This document shows positions 31,697 through 39,538 of a DNA stretch of 41,800 nucleotides, one piece after another; the first letter of the stretch is position 1, and every line of letters starts with the position of its first letter. The DNA comes from a virus: IMG/VR virus record IMGVR_UViG_3300003437_000036, positions 1-41,800 of that record; one strand, 5' to 3'. The position numbers were made by a program, and so were the translations under genes. Below the pieces are notes generated by a model. The model did not search any database. It saw only the letters and a list, made by a program, of their open reading frames with translations, and was not told the origin of the DNA.

Positions 31697-32781
31697 AATT
31701 AGGCAAGGAAAGCTTGATGGATCTGGCGGCGGCAGTCGATCAGATCTCGAAGACCAAGCATGACGTCGTTGTTGACAGCCGGGATATGGAAATGATCCAG
31801 ACCGGCAGCAACAGCTTCGGACTGATTGGTCACGGTGACCGTCTGGGTGAGTTGGACGCTCATTCGCACGGTCAAATGTCTGCCCGGCTCCAAATTCCGA
31901 AACCGTATTACGACCGGATGATGGAGCAGGAACCGGAGCTGTTGAAGGTCAACGTCAATCGTTGGCTGATGGCTTCGGATGCACGGCGGATGGTTCGCAC
32001 GTACCGTGGCTCAGGGGAAACCACCCATGAGCGGACGGTTCGGGCAATCATGTCCGATCGGTACCAACGCATTGACCATTTCGATGTGCTGCAACATCTG
32101 CTCCCGGTGCTCAAGGAGGCCGGGATGGAGTATGGGCTCGATCTAAAGAGCTGCGAGGTCACCGATAGTAAGATGTACGTCAAATTGACAAGCCCTCGAT
32201 TGCGAGGGGAGGTGAAGGCCGGCGATGTTGTCGAGGCCGGCGTCTCCATACGCAATTCAGAAATTGGTCTTGGCTCCTACGTCATCTCGCCGTTCATTTA
32301 CCGCCTCTGGTGTGACAATGGCTGGGGAACGGACGAAGGTCAGTTCAGCCGGCGTCACGTAGGCGGCAAGACCGAACTGGGCGACCAGATGCAGAGCTAC
32401 ATGACCGACGAGACCAACAAGGCCGTTGATCATGCCGTGCTGCTTCAGTCGCGCGACATTCTCAAGGGCATGTTGTCCGAGGAAGTGTTCGGTAAGACGC
32501 TCGACAAGCTTCAGGCCGCTGCACAAGGCGTCCCTGTTGCTCGCCCAATCCAGGCGATGGAGGTTCTTAGCCAAAGCCTGGGCTTGACTATTGAGGAAAA
32601 TGAGAGCTGTCTCATGAACCTCATGGAAGACGGTGATTACAGCCGTTGGGGTGTCTGCAACGCAGTCACCAAACTGGCCAACACCACCGCGGGCTATGAT
32701 CGAGCATCCGATATCGAAAACTTCGGAGGCAAGATCATCGACCTGCCAACCACTGATTGGAACCGGCTGGTCGCAGCATAG
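31693..32781 (+). CDS. DUF932-family protein (362 aa)
   Basis: I use the ATG at 31693; an upstream TTG is also in frame. The conserved pattern of phage/plasmid-like DUF932 proteins is present: an early GHGDRLGELDAHSHGQMSARL with IPKPYYDRM, a central RTYRG-x-x-x-T-x-E-R-x-V-R-A-I-M-S-D-R-Y segment, then the DVVEAGVSIRNSEIGLGSY strand and YRLWCDNGW. A helical C-terminus follows. The molecular role is not established to my knowledge; it is often found near replication and recombination genes. A terminator follows the gene. Confidence 0.82.
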   Translation: MKLGKESLMDLAAAVDQISKTKHDVVVDSRDMEMIQTGSNSFGLIGHGDRLGELDAHSHGQMSARLQIPKPYYDRMMEQEPELLKVNVNRWLMASDARRMVRTYRGSGETTHERTVRAIMSDRYQRIDHFDVLQHLLPVLKEAGMEYGLDLKSCEVTDSKMYVKLTSPRLRGEVKAGDVVEAGVSIRNSEIGLGSYVISPFIYRLWCDNGWGTDEGQFSRRHVGGKTELGDQMQSYMTDETNKAVDHAVLLQSRDILKGMLSEEVFGKTLDKLQAAAQGVPVARPIQAMEVLSQSLGLTIEENESCLMNLMEDGDYSRWGVCNAVTKLANTTAGYDRASDIENFGGKIIDLPTTDWNRLVAA

Positions 32782-32851
32782 ACAAGGTCCGAGGCCGCAC
32801 CTCAACTTGCGGAAGTGGCCATGTCTTGGGAGCGGGTAATGCCGTGACCAG

Positions 32852-32896
32852 CCCCGGAGGGGTTGTGAGGACCTCCTCTCCGGGGTATTCTTTTCT
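32852..32896 (+). terminator. Rho-independent terminator after the DUF932 gene
   Basis: The stem CCCCGGAG (32852-32859) with CTCCGGGG (32878-32885) encloses a loop that can pair further (GGG with CCT). It is followed by the T-rich TATTCTTTTCTTT. It lies about 70 bases after the stop, before the ribosome-binding site of the 192-aa gene. Confidence 0.82.
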
Positions 32897-32922
32897 TTCC
32901 ACAAACCCATACGAGGCAGCAA

Positions 32923-33501
32923 ATGACACAAGCACTTAACGAAAGCCTGGCCGTCTTCCTCATCAACGATGACGCCAGAGGCATCCGATGCTCTTACGTG
33001 GTCGCGCTGAAACACTCTACCGGCGAAGACATGCCCCAGAGCGAAGACAATGCGAAAACGTATTTCTTCAAATCCTTCGACAAATCCCTCAAAGTTGGCG
33101 ATCTGGTCGTTGTACCGTCTCGCGGCGAACGCAATGCGGTGCCGTTCACGGTCGTCCGGGTTGTTGAGGTAGATTGCAAGGCTCCCCACAAGGAGGTCTC
33201 AATCGACTTCAAGTGGATCGTCTGCCGGGCTCAGGTCGAGCAATACGACGAGACGATTGCCCAGGAAAAACAGCTCTTCGACATGATGGAAGAGAAGCGC
33301 GAGATCGCGGCTACCAACGAGCTGCGTAGGCTGATGCACACCGAAGACGACGCATCGGATTACGAAGGTCTGGCGATCGCTGGAACTTCCAATGCTCTGC
33401 CGGCTCCGAAGGGCGACAGCCCGATCCCGGACAGCGGCAGCGAAGATGAATATCGTGATGCAGCGCAGCCGGTTGCCGGTACAACAATAGCAAGCCGATG
33501 A
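32923..33501 (+). CDS. Hypothetical 192-aa protein
   Basis: The ribosome-binding stretch ACGAGGCAG precedes ATG 32923 and is shared with two other plus-strand genes. The N-terminal half is beta-rich (VFLINDDARGIRCSYVVALK; FFKSFDKSLKVGDLVVVPSR; NAVPFTVVRVVEVD) and resembles a small SH3- or KOW-like barrel. A helix (QVEQYDETIAQEKQLFDMME) and a low-complexity acidic/Pro/Ser tail follow. No family is recognised. It stands between a terminator and the hairpin-rich non-coding block. Confidence 0.72.
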   Translation: MTQALNESLAVFLINDDARGIRCSYVVALKHSTGEDMPQSEDNAKTYFFKSFDKSLKVGDLVVVPSRGERNAVPFTVVRVVEVDCKAPHKEVSIDFKWIVCRAQVEQYDETIAQEKQLFDMMEEKREIAATNELRRLMHTEDDASDYEGLAIAGTSNALPAPKGDSPIPDSGSEDEYRDAAQPVAGTTIASR

Positions 33502-33551
33502 CATCGCATCGTTCCGACGTCAATAAGCCGACGAACGAAGCCTAAGCCACT

Positions 33552-33885
33552 GTGACCCCGTGGTCCCGTCACACCCAGGGGAGCGGTTTACTTCAGATTT
33601 GCATTCGCACCACTTCGGCTTCGCCTGCGTTAATCTGAAGGTTCAACATCAAAGATGTCGAACGAAGGATAGGAGAGATGGTCCGAGGGCCGGGACCATA
33701 GGATCATCTCTCCTCCCTATCCCAATTAGGGTCTGTAATCTGGCGTCTCTTAATCCCACAGAAGCGGACCCTCTACGTTTGCATTCGCAAATGTAGTTTA
33801 TCGAGCTCCAGGATCCTGAGCCTGGCGCCCTATGAGTAGATCAAGTCCCTGTCGGGGTGGGACTAGAGATAAGCCCGGCAGGGCT
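33552..33885 (+). other. Hairpin-packed non-coding block (possible structured RNA)
   Basis: The 403-bp space 33502-33904 has no credible gene but at least eight inverted repeats. GTGAC/GTCAC is at 33552-33572. CTTCAGATT/AATCTGAAG, 9 bp perfect, is at 33591-33640. AGGAGAGATG/CATCTCTCCT, 10 bp perfect with inner GGTCC/GGACC, is at 33671-33714. AGGGTC/GACCCT with CTGT/ACAG is at 33728-33772. CTACGTTTGC/GCAAATGTAG, 10 bp with one G-U pair, is at 33773-33796. The palindrome CAGGATCCTG is at 33809-33818, AGTCCC/GGGACT at 33844-33864, and AGCCC/GGGCT at 33872-33885. A 12-base repeat TTTGCATTCGCA occurs at 33598 and 33778. None has a terminator T-run. A structured RNA, a replication origin or a packaging signal are alternatives. 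Confidence 0.6.
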
Positions 33886-33904
33886 CATGATCTGAAAGAA
33901 ATTC

Positions 33905-34174
33905 ATGGCCAATTGCCCCAAGTGCGGAGCTACCAAGCTTCGAAAAAATTCACGCAAAGAATATTCGTGTTCGCACTGCGGACCGAAACCCAAATCTCCG
34001 GTTGTTGATGGTATTATCACCGGCGATGGCCCGCTACACATGGTCGTGTGGAGGAGAATGCAACGATGGTGGACCATTACCATCGCGAAAGCTCTGAAGG
34101 TCAGGAAGGCGCCCGAGGCATTGCGTCCCGATAGACTTCCTGCGGCGGGTCTCACTTCAACCCCGAAAGAATGA
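33905..34174 (+). CDS. Zinc-ribbon small protein (89 aa)
   Basis: The N-terminus has a classic four-cysteine ribbon: C4-x-x-C7 and C22-x-x-C25 (MANCPKCGATKLRKNS, YSCSHCGPK), probably binding zinc and nucleic acid. A hydrophobic/basic stretch follows (MVVWRRMQRWWTITIAKALK) and a Pro/Lys-rich tail. The SD is weak. It is seven bases upstream of the ParB-like gene, suggesting joint expression. An A/T-rich end precedes it in the structured block. Confidence 0.7.
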   Translation: MANCPKCGATKLRKNSRKEYSCSHCGPKPKSPVVDGIITGDGPLHMVVWRRMQRWWTITIAKALKVRKAPEALRPDRLPAAGLTSTPKE

Positions 34175-34181
34175 GGCAGAA

Positions 34182-35897
34182 ATGCAAATTCAAGAAATCA
34201 AGTTCGGTGACATTGCTGTTGCCGAGACGAACGCACGATCCAAGAAAGCCGTGAACGGTGTCGATACGTTAGCGGCATCTATCCTGGGTCTGGGTCTGCT
34301 GTGCCCGTTGATCGGCGTAAAGTCCGGTAAGGGCGCGGATATCATCGCTGGTCAGCGTCGGCTGGCTGCAATCGACAAGATCCGGAAGAAGGATCCGAGC
34401 GCATTCAAGACCGTCCCGGTCTATCTGATCGAAGGTCTCACCGCTGCTCAGGCAATTGAAATGTCTCTGCATGAAAACCTGGAGCGTGAGCTCCTGGGTC
34501 CGATTGACGAGGCAGATGCTTTTGCCAAGATGCAGAAGGAGGGCGCTCCCATTGCCGACATTGCCGCCAACTTCGGCCGGAAGGAACAGTTCGTTCATCA
34601 GCGGTTGAAGATCGCTGCGCTACCGGCTTGGGCCAAGCGAGGCATCACGGACGGCGACATTTCGCTGGGCGTTGCTCAGGTAATGACGTCGGCTGCAAAG
34701 GCGATGCTCACGGAACTGGGCAAGGAATTCAAGAGTGGTGCCAACCCCTATGTTTTCAATAACGCCAGTTCGATGATCAACCGGTTGTCCCAAAGCAGCC
34801 GCATCCAGCAGGGTGTTGGCCTGTTCGATGTGGAAGGCTCTGGCTTGACGGTCATCCGCAATCTCTTCGATGAAGAGTTCGATGGCACGATCTTGGAAGT
34901 CGATAAATTCTGGGAGATGCAGAATGCGGCGATCCAGGAAAAGAAGGAGGAGTTCGAGGCTGAAGGCCACGAGGTCCATATCTTCGCGAAGGAAGATCAT
35001 TTCCCGTCTTACAAATATGATCAGTCCAAGGCCAAGAAGCATACGGTGGTCATTGAGGCGGATTATGACGGCTCTGTTACTGTCACCAAGAGCCTGAAGC
35101 TGAAGCCAGGGATCGACAAGACGACGAATAATACGGCGTCAAACGAGGCCGATATTGAGATTGAGACCAAGGACGATCTGTCCAAGAAGCTCATGCTCGA
35201 GATGAACGAAATCCGGTCCATGACCGTCGCCCACGCTTTGGCGATCGGTGCTGGCCGTGGTTACGTCATGCAGTGCGCCAATATCCAGATGATGTTCGGC
35301 AGTCACTTCGCGTCCAATGGTGGAGCTGGTCAGCCTCATAACTGGAACGAGGATCTGGCCGCTGAGCACGAGAGCTTCTCGGATCTGGAGGATGCTGCGG
35401 AGGCTATCTGCAAAATCCTGAACATCAAGGTCGCGGACGGGGAATGGGCAATCAACGTGATTGCTCACCCACGCCTGGGCCACTGCAATTATGGCGAGGT
35501 CATTTACGCCGTTATGACGATGGACGATGACGTTGCCCTGAAATTGCAAGGGCTCCTGGTCGCGGCTCATGCTTTGCTGGTCAAGGATACCTGGGCTGAG
35601 GAGGACAGCTACAACATCGTTGAGATGGTTGGCGCTTTCCTTGAAGCCGAAGGTGCCGATGGTTTCTCAGGTAATGCTGATTGGGAGCTCAATGAGCGCG
35701 TGATCGGCGGGATCCGGAACCGGGACACCCTGGAAGCCTTGCTCAACATGCGAGGCGGTCAGGCCAACCTTGCCTTCGATAAGAACACCAAGGTCGGTGA
35801 TTTGAAAAAAATGCTGGCCGACTATATGGCAAGCAACAATGGGCGGAAGGCCCCGTGGTTGCCGTGGTTGGATTTCCCAGCCAAAGAATTGGGCTGA
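34182..35897 (+). CDS. ParB-like domain protein with large unique C-terminus (571 aa)
   Basis: Residues 1 to about 145 have ParB/Spo0J features: an N-terminal I-x-x-x-N-x-R-S block, IIAGQRRLAAI (GQRR at 57-60), MSLHENLERE (97-102), and a helix-turn-helix at about 118-145 (GAPIADIAANFGRKEQFVHQ RL). Residues about 200-571 are not recognised. They include a charged helical part (AAIQEKKEEFEAEGHEVHIF), strands, and a helical C-terminus. ParB-like proteins bind DNA sites and hydrolyse CTP; some relatives are nucleases. There is no ParA partner in the window, so plasmid-type partition is not supported. The start has GAGGCAG upstream. A bidirectional terminator follows. Confidence 0.8.
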   Translation: MQIQEIKFGDIAVAETNARSKKAVNGVDTLAASILGLGLLCPLIGVKSGKGADIIAGQRRLAAIDKIRKKDPSAFKTVPVYLIEGLTAAQAIEMSLHENLERELLGPIDEADAFAKMQKEGAPIADIAANFGRKEQFVHQRLKIAALPAWAKRGITDGDISLGVAQVMTSAAKAMLTELGKEFKSGANPYVFNNASSMINRLSQSSRIQQGVGLFDVEGSGLTVIRNLFDEEFDGTILEVDKFWEMQNAAIQEKKEEFEAEGHEVHIFAKEDHFPSYKYDQSKAKKHTVVIEADYDGSVTVTKSLKLKPGIDKTTNNTASNEADIEIETKDDLSKKLMLEMNEIRSMTVAHALAIGAGRGYVMQCANIQMMFGSHFASNGGAGQPHNWNEDLAAEHESFSDLEDAAEAICKILNIKVADGEWAINVIAHPRLGHCNYGEVIYAVMTMDDDVALKLQGLLVAAHALLVKDTWAEEDSYNIVEMVGAFLEAEGADGFSGNADWELNERVIGGIRNRDTLEALLNMRGGQANLAFDKNTKVGDLKKMLADYMASNNGRKAPWLPWLDFPAKELG

Positions 35898-36011
35898 ACC
35901 GCCTGTCTGTGCTCTGAGAAGGGTCGCCTCCTGGATCACCATAGGCATTCCGTTCTGTCCTACTCCCTCCGTCCCTAGGTCGCTCCCTGGGCCGGGGGGA
36001 GGCGTACTCAC

Positions 36012-36050
36012 AAAAAAGGCCGGAGGAACCCAACACCTCCGGCCTTTCTT
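36012..36050. terminator. Bidirectional terminator between convergent genes
   Basis: A perfect 12-bp inverted repeat AAAGGCCGGAGG / CCTCCGGCCTTT (36015-36026 and 36036-36047) has a 9-base loop. Its A-run before and T-run after let it work on both strands. It ends the ParB-like gene (plus) and the helicase gene (minus). Confidence 0.9.
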
Positions 36051-36062
36051 GAGAAGGAACGA

Positions 36063-36881
36063 TTAATTCTTCCAAAGATCCTCGCTGAAGTAAAGACCTC
36101 TGGTCTCGAGCGTGATACCAGGCTCCCGGCGACTACCGACATTTCGATAGGGAGTGTAGCGGCTCTCCTCCATCTCAAGCCATCCTTCCTTGATGCCCTT
36201 GTCTCGATGGAGAGTGAAGACCATATCGGCGGTCAGCTTCAGTCCTTCGCCGCCTCTGGTGTTGCCATCCTGGTTCAACTGAGCGGCGGTGACGCACCAG
36301 ATATTATACTCACGTACCATGCCAGCTAAGGTCTGTCCGACTTCCTCAAGGTGATCGGCTCTATTGTCACGATCCCCTCTGACAAGCTGGTAATAGTCGA
36401 GGAAAAACCCTTCGATTTGATTTTCTTCAACTGCTCTGTCAACAAGCTCTCGAAGCCGGTCGATTGTGAGATAATACGCATCAGCATACGTGATGTTGTT
36501 CTTCGCTGTTTTTCGATACTTCTTGACGTCATCCTTCAATCCTCCGTCTCGATGTCTGAGGAATGCAAGGGGGTTCACTCCCAGCGCCCGGGCGATGTGT
36601 CGCTGTTCGATTTCAACGGCTGACATTTCGCACGCGACCCACAGATGAGGGATCGATGTTTCATTGAGATTATAGGAGATGGTGCCCATCATGATGGTCT
36701 TGCCGACCTTCTTGCGGGCCTGGAAACCATAGAGCTTGCTCGCGTAAAGGCCGCCACCCATACATTTGTCGAGGCGCTCCATGCCTGTGCTCGAAACGAT
36801 TACATCTTCTTCTGCACTTGAGACGATTGCTTGCATCGTCTCGTCTCGTGAGATTATTTTATATCCCTGACTTTTAGCCAT
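36063..36881 (-). CDS. DnaB-like replicative helicase, RecA-core ATPase (272 aa)
   Basis: The Walker A motif is ARKKVGKT (55-62). Walker B is in EGFFLDYYQLVRGD (D162), and a sensor-like segment AAQLNQDGNTRGG lies at about 200-212. This is the C-terminal RecA-like core of DnaB-family helicases without the N-terminal primase-interaction domain, so it is short (272 vs about 450 aa). It should form a hexamer unwinding DNA 5' to 3'. It starts within the end of the RuvC-like gene, with both on the minus strand inside an otherwise plus-strand module. Confidence 0.85.
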   Translation of the reverse strand: MAKSQGYKIISRDETMQAIVSSAEEDVIVSSTGMERLDKCMGGGLYASKLYGFQARKKVGKTIMMGTISYNLNETSIPHLWVACEMSAVEIEQRHIARALGVNPLAFLRHRDGGLKDDVKKYRKTAKNNITYADAYYLTIDRLRELVDRAVEENQIEGFFLDYYQLVRGDRDNRADHLEEVGQTLAGMVREYNIWCVTAAQLNQDGNTRGGEGLKLTADMVFTLHRDKGIKEGWLEMEESRYTPYRNVGSRREPGITLETRGLYFSEDLWKN

Positions 36882-37366
36882 TTTGTGTGTTCTCCGGTGG
36901 CCTGGGTTTGAACAATGAGGTCGAGCAGAGCCAGTGCATCTGTCTCGTCCGTGTTTTCCCCAACAGCCAACCGGCGACGAATGACGTCGAACAATTGATC
37001 CTTAGATCCTTTTTTGTAGGCTGCTTTCCCTAGATGAAATTTCTTAATGTCATTGGGCAAACACCAGCCGTGGCTGATCTTAAATCCTTCAGCAAGTTCT
37101 TGGATGATGGCAGCGAAACCAAGCTGTAACCGGCCAGCCGGCATAGAGCGTGGCGTTGGCATCTCGAAGGCGATGAAGTCAGGATGGTAGAAGCCAATCT
37201 TATCGATCAATTCACTGCGAAATGAGACGAAGGTTAGACCACTACCCGAAACTTTAGTGAGGTCAATTGTCTCAACTTCATAAGCCGACCATCCGTGATT
37301 AGGAGACCGGAGGCAGTACGCTATGCCGGTCTTCCTAGCGGGATCTATGGTCAAAATTGATTTCAT
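36854..37366 (-). CDS. RuvC-like Holliday-junction resolvase (170 aa)
   Basis: I use ATG 37366-37364 (MKSILTIDPARKTGIAYCLR); a frame extending to 37498 would overlap the divergent plus-strand gene. The RuvC-type RNase H fold acidic residues are visible: D8 in ILTIDPARKTG, E68 in FIAFEMPTPRS, and D140/D143 in NTDETDALALLD. Length is typical. It would cut branched DNA from replication and recombination before packaging. Overlap with the helicase gene by 28 bases suggests co-expression. The 68-bp divergent gap to the next plus-strand gene probably holds promoters for both directions. Confidence 0.85.
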   Translation of the reverse strand: MKSILTIDPARKTGIAYCLRSPNHGWSAYEVETIDLTKVSGSGLTFVSFRSELIDKIGFYHPDFIAFEMPTPRSMPAGRLQLGFAAIIQELAEGFKISHGWCLPNDIKKFHLGKAAYKKGSKDQLFDVIRRRLAVGENTDETDALALLDLIVQTQATGEHTKWLKVRDIK

Positions 37367-37434
37367 ATCACTGGCCTGTTGGGAATATTCATAATAGGAT
37401 ACTTGTCCCCTCAAGTCCAATATGAGGCAGCATA

Positions 37435-37641
37435 ATGGCAAAGCACAGCGCATCTCGACGAGCATTAAAGAAAATAATTGACGAGACCATCGACCCACGT
37501 AAGGGCAAGGACTTGTCAGAATATGTGTGGGAGCGAATTGAGGCTGAGCTTAATAATGAGTTTTGCATGGGCATGAACGAAATGAGAACGCGAGCGCGTA
37601 AAATATTCCTTAACTCCATCAGCACCTTCCCGAAAGGATAA
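37435..37641 (+). CDS. Hypothetical 68-aa protein
   Basis: The ribosome-binding stretch ATGAGGCAG precedes ATG 37435. The product is basic and helical (MAKHSASRRALKKIIDETID, then KGKDLSEYVWERIEAELNNE; MGMNEMRTRARKIFLNSIST). It begins the plus-strand recombination operon, five bases before the Rad52-like gene. A DNA-binding or accessory role is possible but unproven; no family is recognised. Confidence 0.7.
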   Translation: MAKHSASRRALKKIIDETIDPRKGKDLSEYVWERIEAELNNEFCMGMNEMRTRARKIFLNSISTFPKG

Positions 37642-37646
37642 ACAGA

Positions 37647-38456
37647 ATGGCAGTGAAGAAAAAGCCGACGCCTGAAGAGGCGCGGGAAAAGAACCTCGAT
37701 ATATGGTCCTTCCTCGAGCGAACGGACCCCAGCTTCACCAAAAAATTCAACATGGGCCGGTTCAAAGGGACGGATATCAATTCGACCTATCGGATGCGGC
37801 ACTTAACCGAGCTCTTCGGTCCGGCCGGAAAGGGCTGGGGCTTCGATATCGGCGAGCCGATCTTCTATGGCGAAGGCGATAACCAGGCCGTGACGATTGC
37901 CGCCTCGCTGTGGTGGACGGAAGACAACGTCCGATACAATTGTCCAGCCCAGTACGGTGGCACCAAGCTCTTCCACGGGAGCAAGGGCAAGGGTATCACC
38001 GGCATCGACGAAGACGCGGTGAAGAAGGCCGTGACCGATGCGATGGGGAAGGCCGCACTGGCCCTTGGCGCTCACGCTGACGTCTATATGGGGCTCCATG
38101 ACGACAGCAAATATGTTCAGGAAATCGGCAATGAGATTGCGGACGAGCAGGATGCTCGCGAAGAGCCTGAGCATACTCACCAGATTGCCGATGGCGATAT
38201 GGACGGAGACGATGAAGGCGACGGTGAATGGGCCGAGTGGCTACAGGATGTTCACCACGATCTCTCAACACTCAAAAACAAAACAGACTTCCGGAAGTGG
38301 GCACGGACGGAGAAGGAAGCTTTCGCGGAAGTCAAAACTGCCGATCCCATAACCTGGAAGAAGGCCATGGAGGACATGCTTGATGCCCGGCTTCGCGTCA
38401 AGATCATGGATCAAGTTGAGTATGACGAGGCCATCATCGATCTGAAGGAAAAATAG
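37647..38456 (+). CDS. Rad52-type single-strand annealing protein (269 aa)
   Basis: The core (about 35-155) matches the Rad52/Sak superfamily. Matching segments are the INSTYRMRHLTELFGPAGKG WGF start, beta-strands (GDNQAVTIAASLWWTEDNVR), NCPAQYGGTKLF, and then DEDAVKKAVTDAMGKAALAL GAHADVY, the signature D-x-x-K-x-x-x-T-D-A-x-x-K-A-x-x-x-L-G-x-x-x-D-V-Y. An acidic linker (DGDMDGDDEGDGEW) and helical C-terminus follow. It should anneal complementary single strands, paired with the SSB and exonuclease downstream. Its TAG stop is immediately followed by the SSB ATG. Confidence 0.87.
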   Translation: MAVKKKPTPEEAREKNLDIWSFLERTDPSFTKKFNMGRFKGTDINSTYRMRHLTELFGPAGKGWGFDIGEPIFYGEGDNQAVTIAASLWWTEDNVRYNCPAQYGGTKLFHGSKGKGITGIDEDAVKKAVTDAMGKAALALGAHADVYMGLHDDSKYVQEIGNEIADEQDAREEPEHTHQIADGDMDGDDEGDGEWAEWLQDVHHDLSTLKNKTDFRKWARTEKEAFAEVKTADPITWKKAMEDMLDARLRVKIMDQVEYDEAIIDLKEK

Positions 38457-39011
38457 ATGTCAGATAATCTCGCAATCTTTGTCGGCAATGTCGGCCAGGA
38501 CAGTCAGTGCAAGGAGGTTGGCAAAGACAACAACCTGGTGCTCAACTTCTCCCTGGCCGTGAAGACCGGCTACGGCAAGCGCGAAGAGACCCTGTGGGTG
38601 CAATGCGCCATCTGGGGTGATCGGGCTGAGAAGCTGGAGCAGTACATCACCAAGGGCGTTAAGTTGGTCGTCAAGGGTGAGGTTACTCCCGAGGCATATG
38701 AGAATAAGGACGATGAGATCATCGCCCAGCTCAGGTGCAATGTGTCCGACTTCAGCTTTGGCGGGGGCGGAGAGGAAGGCAACAAAGGCGGTGGCGGCGG
38801 GCGCCGGCGCAGCAGCGGTGACGACGACAGTGGCGGTGGCCGTGGTCGGAGCAGTGGTCGCAGCCGGAGCGGTGGCCGCAGCAGCCGTTCTTCCTCGCGG
38901 TCTAGTCGCGGCAATGATGACAATGACCGGGAACCGGAAAACGAAGGCATGGAAGGCCGTGACGGCGACCCCGCGGGCTATGAGGACCAGGACGACATTC
39001 CGTTCGATTAG
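38457..39011 (+). CDS. ssb: Single-stranded DNA-binding protein (184 aa)
   Basis: Residues 1 to about 105 form the OB fold (NLAIFVGNVGQDSQCKEVGK; VLNFSLAVKTGYG; ETLWVQCAIWGDRAEKLEQY; GVKLVVKGEVTPEAYENKDD). A long Gly/Ser/Arg-rich linker (about 112-160) follows, and the conserved acidic tip DDIPFD at the end, which recruits partner proteins. It starts directly on the stop of the annealing protein gene. The linker is unusually rich in Arg (RSSGRSRSGGRSSRSSSRSS), unlike typical Gln/Gly linkers. Confidence 0.93.
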   Translation: MSDNLAIFVGNVGQDSQCKEVGKDNNLVLNFSLAVKTGYGKREETLWVQCAIWGDRAEKLEQYITKGVKLVVKGEVTPEAYENKDDEIIAQLRCNVSDFSFGGGGEEGNKGGGGGRRRSSGDDDSGGGRGRSSGRSRSGGRSSRSSSRSSRGNDDNDREPENEGMEGRDGDPAGYEDQDDIPFD

Positions 39012-39014
39012 CCA

Positions 39015-39212
39015 ATGGAACTGAAAACAAAATGTGTCAGGGCCCATGATCGTTGTGATGGTGGGCCCTGTCCATATTGTGAGCCGGTGATCCCGCTCCG
39101 CTCACTTAATGGGAGGTTTGTATCCTATGGCCCTAAAGTCTCTCGAAGAACAGCTCGTGTCCGCACGGCGCGAATTAGGAATGCGGAACCGCGTTTACCA
39201 AAAATGGGTTGA
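39015..39212 (+). CDS. Cys-rich 65-aa protein, overlaps next gene
   Basis: It starts three bases after the SSB stop (MELKTKCVRAHDRCDGGPCP). Cysteines at 7, 14, 19 and 22 suggest a small metal-binding knuckle. The rest is basic (SRRTARVRTARIRNAEPRLP) and overlaps the next gene by 86 bases in another frame, so the tail may be an alternative-frame extension. Confidence is moderate; position and the Cys pattern support it. Confidence 0.5.
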   Translation: MELKTKCVRAHDRCDGGPCPYCEPVIPLRSLNGRFVSYGPKVSRRTARVRTARIRNAEPRLPKMG

Positions 39213-39381
39213 CACCAAGCGCATGACTGAAGGCGAGATGTGGCATGAGATCTACTGCATGGAGAGCATCATCCGAACCTTGGAGTTGCTGTCCGCCACG
39301 AATGCGATCCCTTTGTCGGAGGTCAAGAAAGCTCACTTAAAGAGTAACCGGCCTAAGCGTCAGCGATCACTTGATGTCTAA
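39127..39381 (+). CDS. Hypothetical 84-aa helical protein
   Basis: The GGGAGG ribosome-binding site lies about 10 bases before ATG 39127 (MALKSLEEQLVSARRELGMR). The product is a long charged helical hairpin (VYQKWVDTKRMTEGEMWHEI YCMESII), with a basic end (KAHLKSNRPKRQRS). A frame from 39109 adds six residues. It overlaps the next gene's ATG by eight bases. No family is recognised. Confidence 0.68.
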   Translation: MALKSLEEQLVSARRELGMRNRVYQKWVDTKRMTEGEMWHEIYCMESIIRTLELLSATNAIPLSEVKKAHLKSNRPKRQRSLDV

Positions 39382-39538
39382 GCGAGCGGATGCCGCAGCC
39401 TATGCCAAACTTGAGAAGGCAGAAGAGGCTCTCCTTGAAATCGAACTGATATGCTGGAAGGAGATGGATGCTGAAGACGCAGTTTCAAAAATCAGAAAAT
39501 TATCGAAGCGTTATAACGAAAAGGTCAGAGGCATATGA
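39374..39538 (+). CDS. 54-aa helical protein upstream of the exonuclease gene
   Basis: The frame from ATG 39374 encodes MSKRADAAAYAKLEKAEEAL, then LEIELICWKEMDAEDAVSKI and a basic end (RKLSKRYNEKVRGI). Its TGA overlaps the exonuclease ATG as ATGA, and its start lies inside the end of the preceding gene. The sequence is a charged helical hairpin. No family is recognised. Confidence 0.66.
   Translation: MSKRADAAAYAKLEKAEEALLEIELICWKEMDAEDAVSKIRKLSKRYNEKVRGI

Noticed and set aside
38460-39047. 195-codon minus-strand frame opposite ssb
   Set aside because: It is a mirror of the Gly/Arg-rich SSB linker, with long Ala/Thr/Pro runs and no ribosome-binding site.
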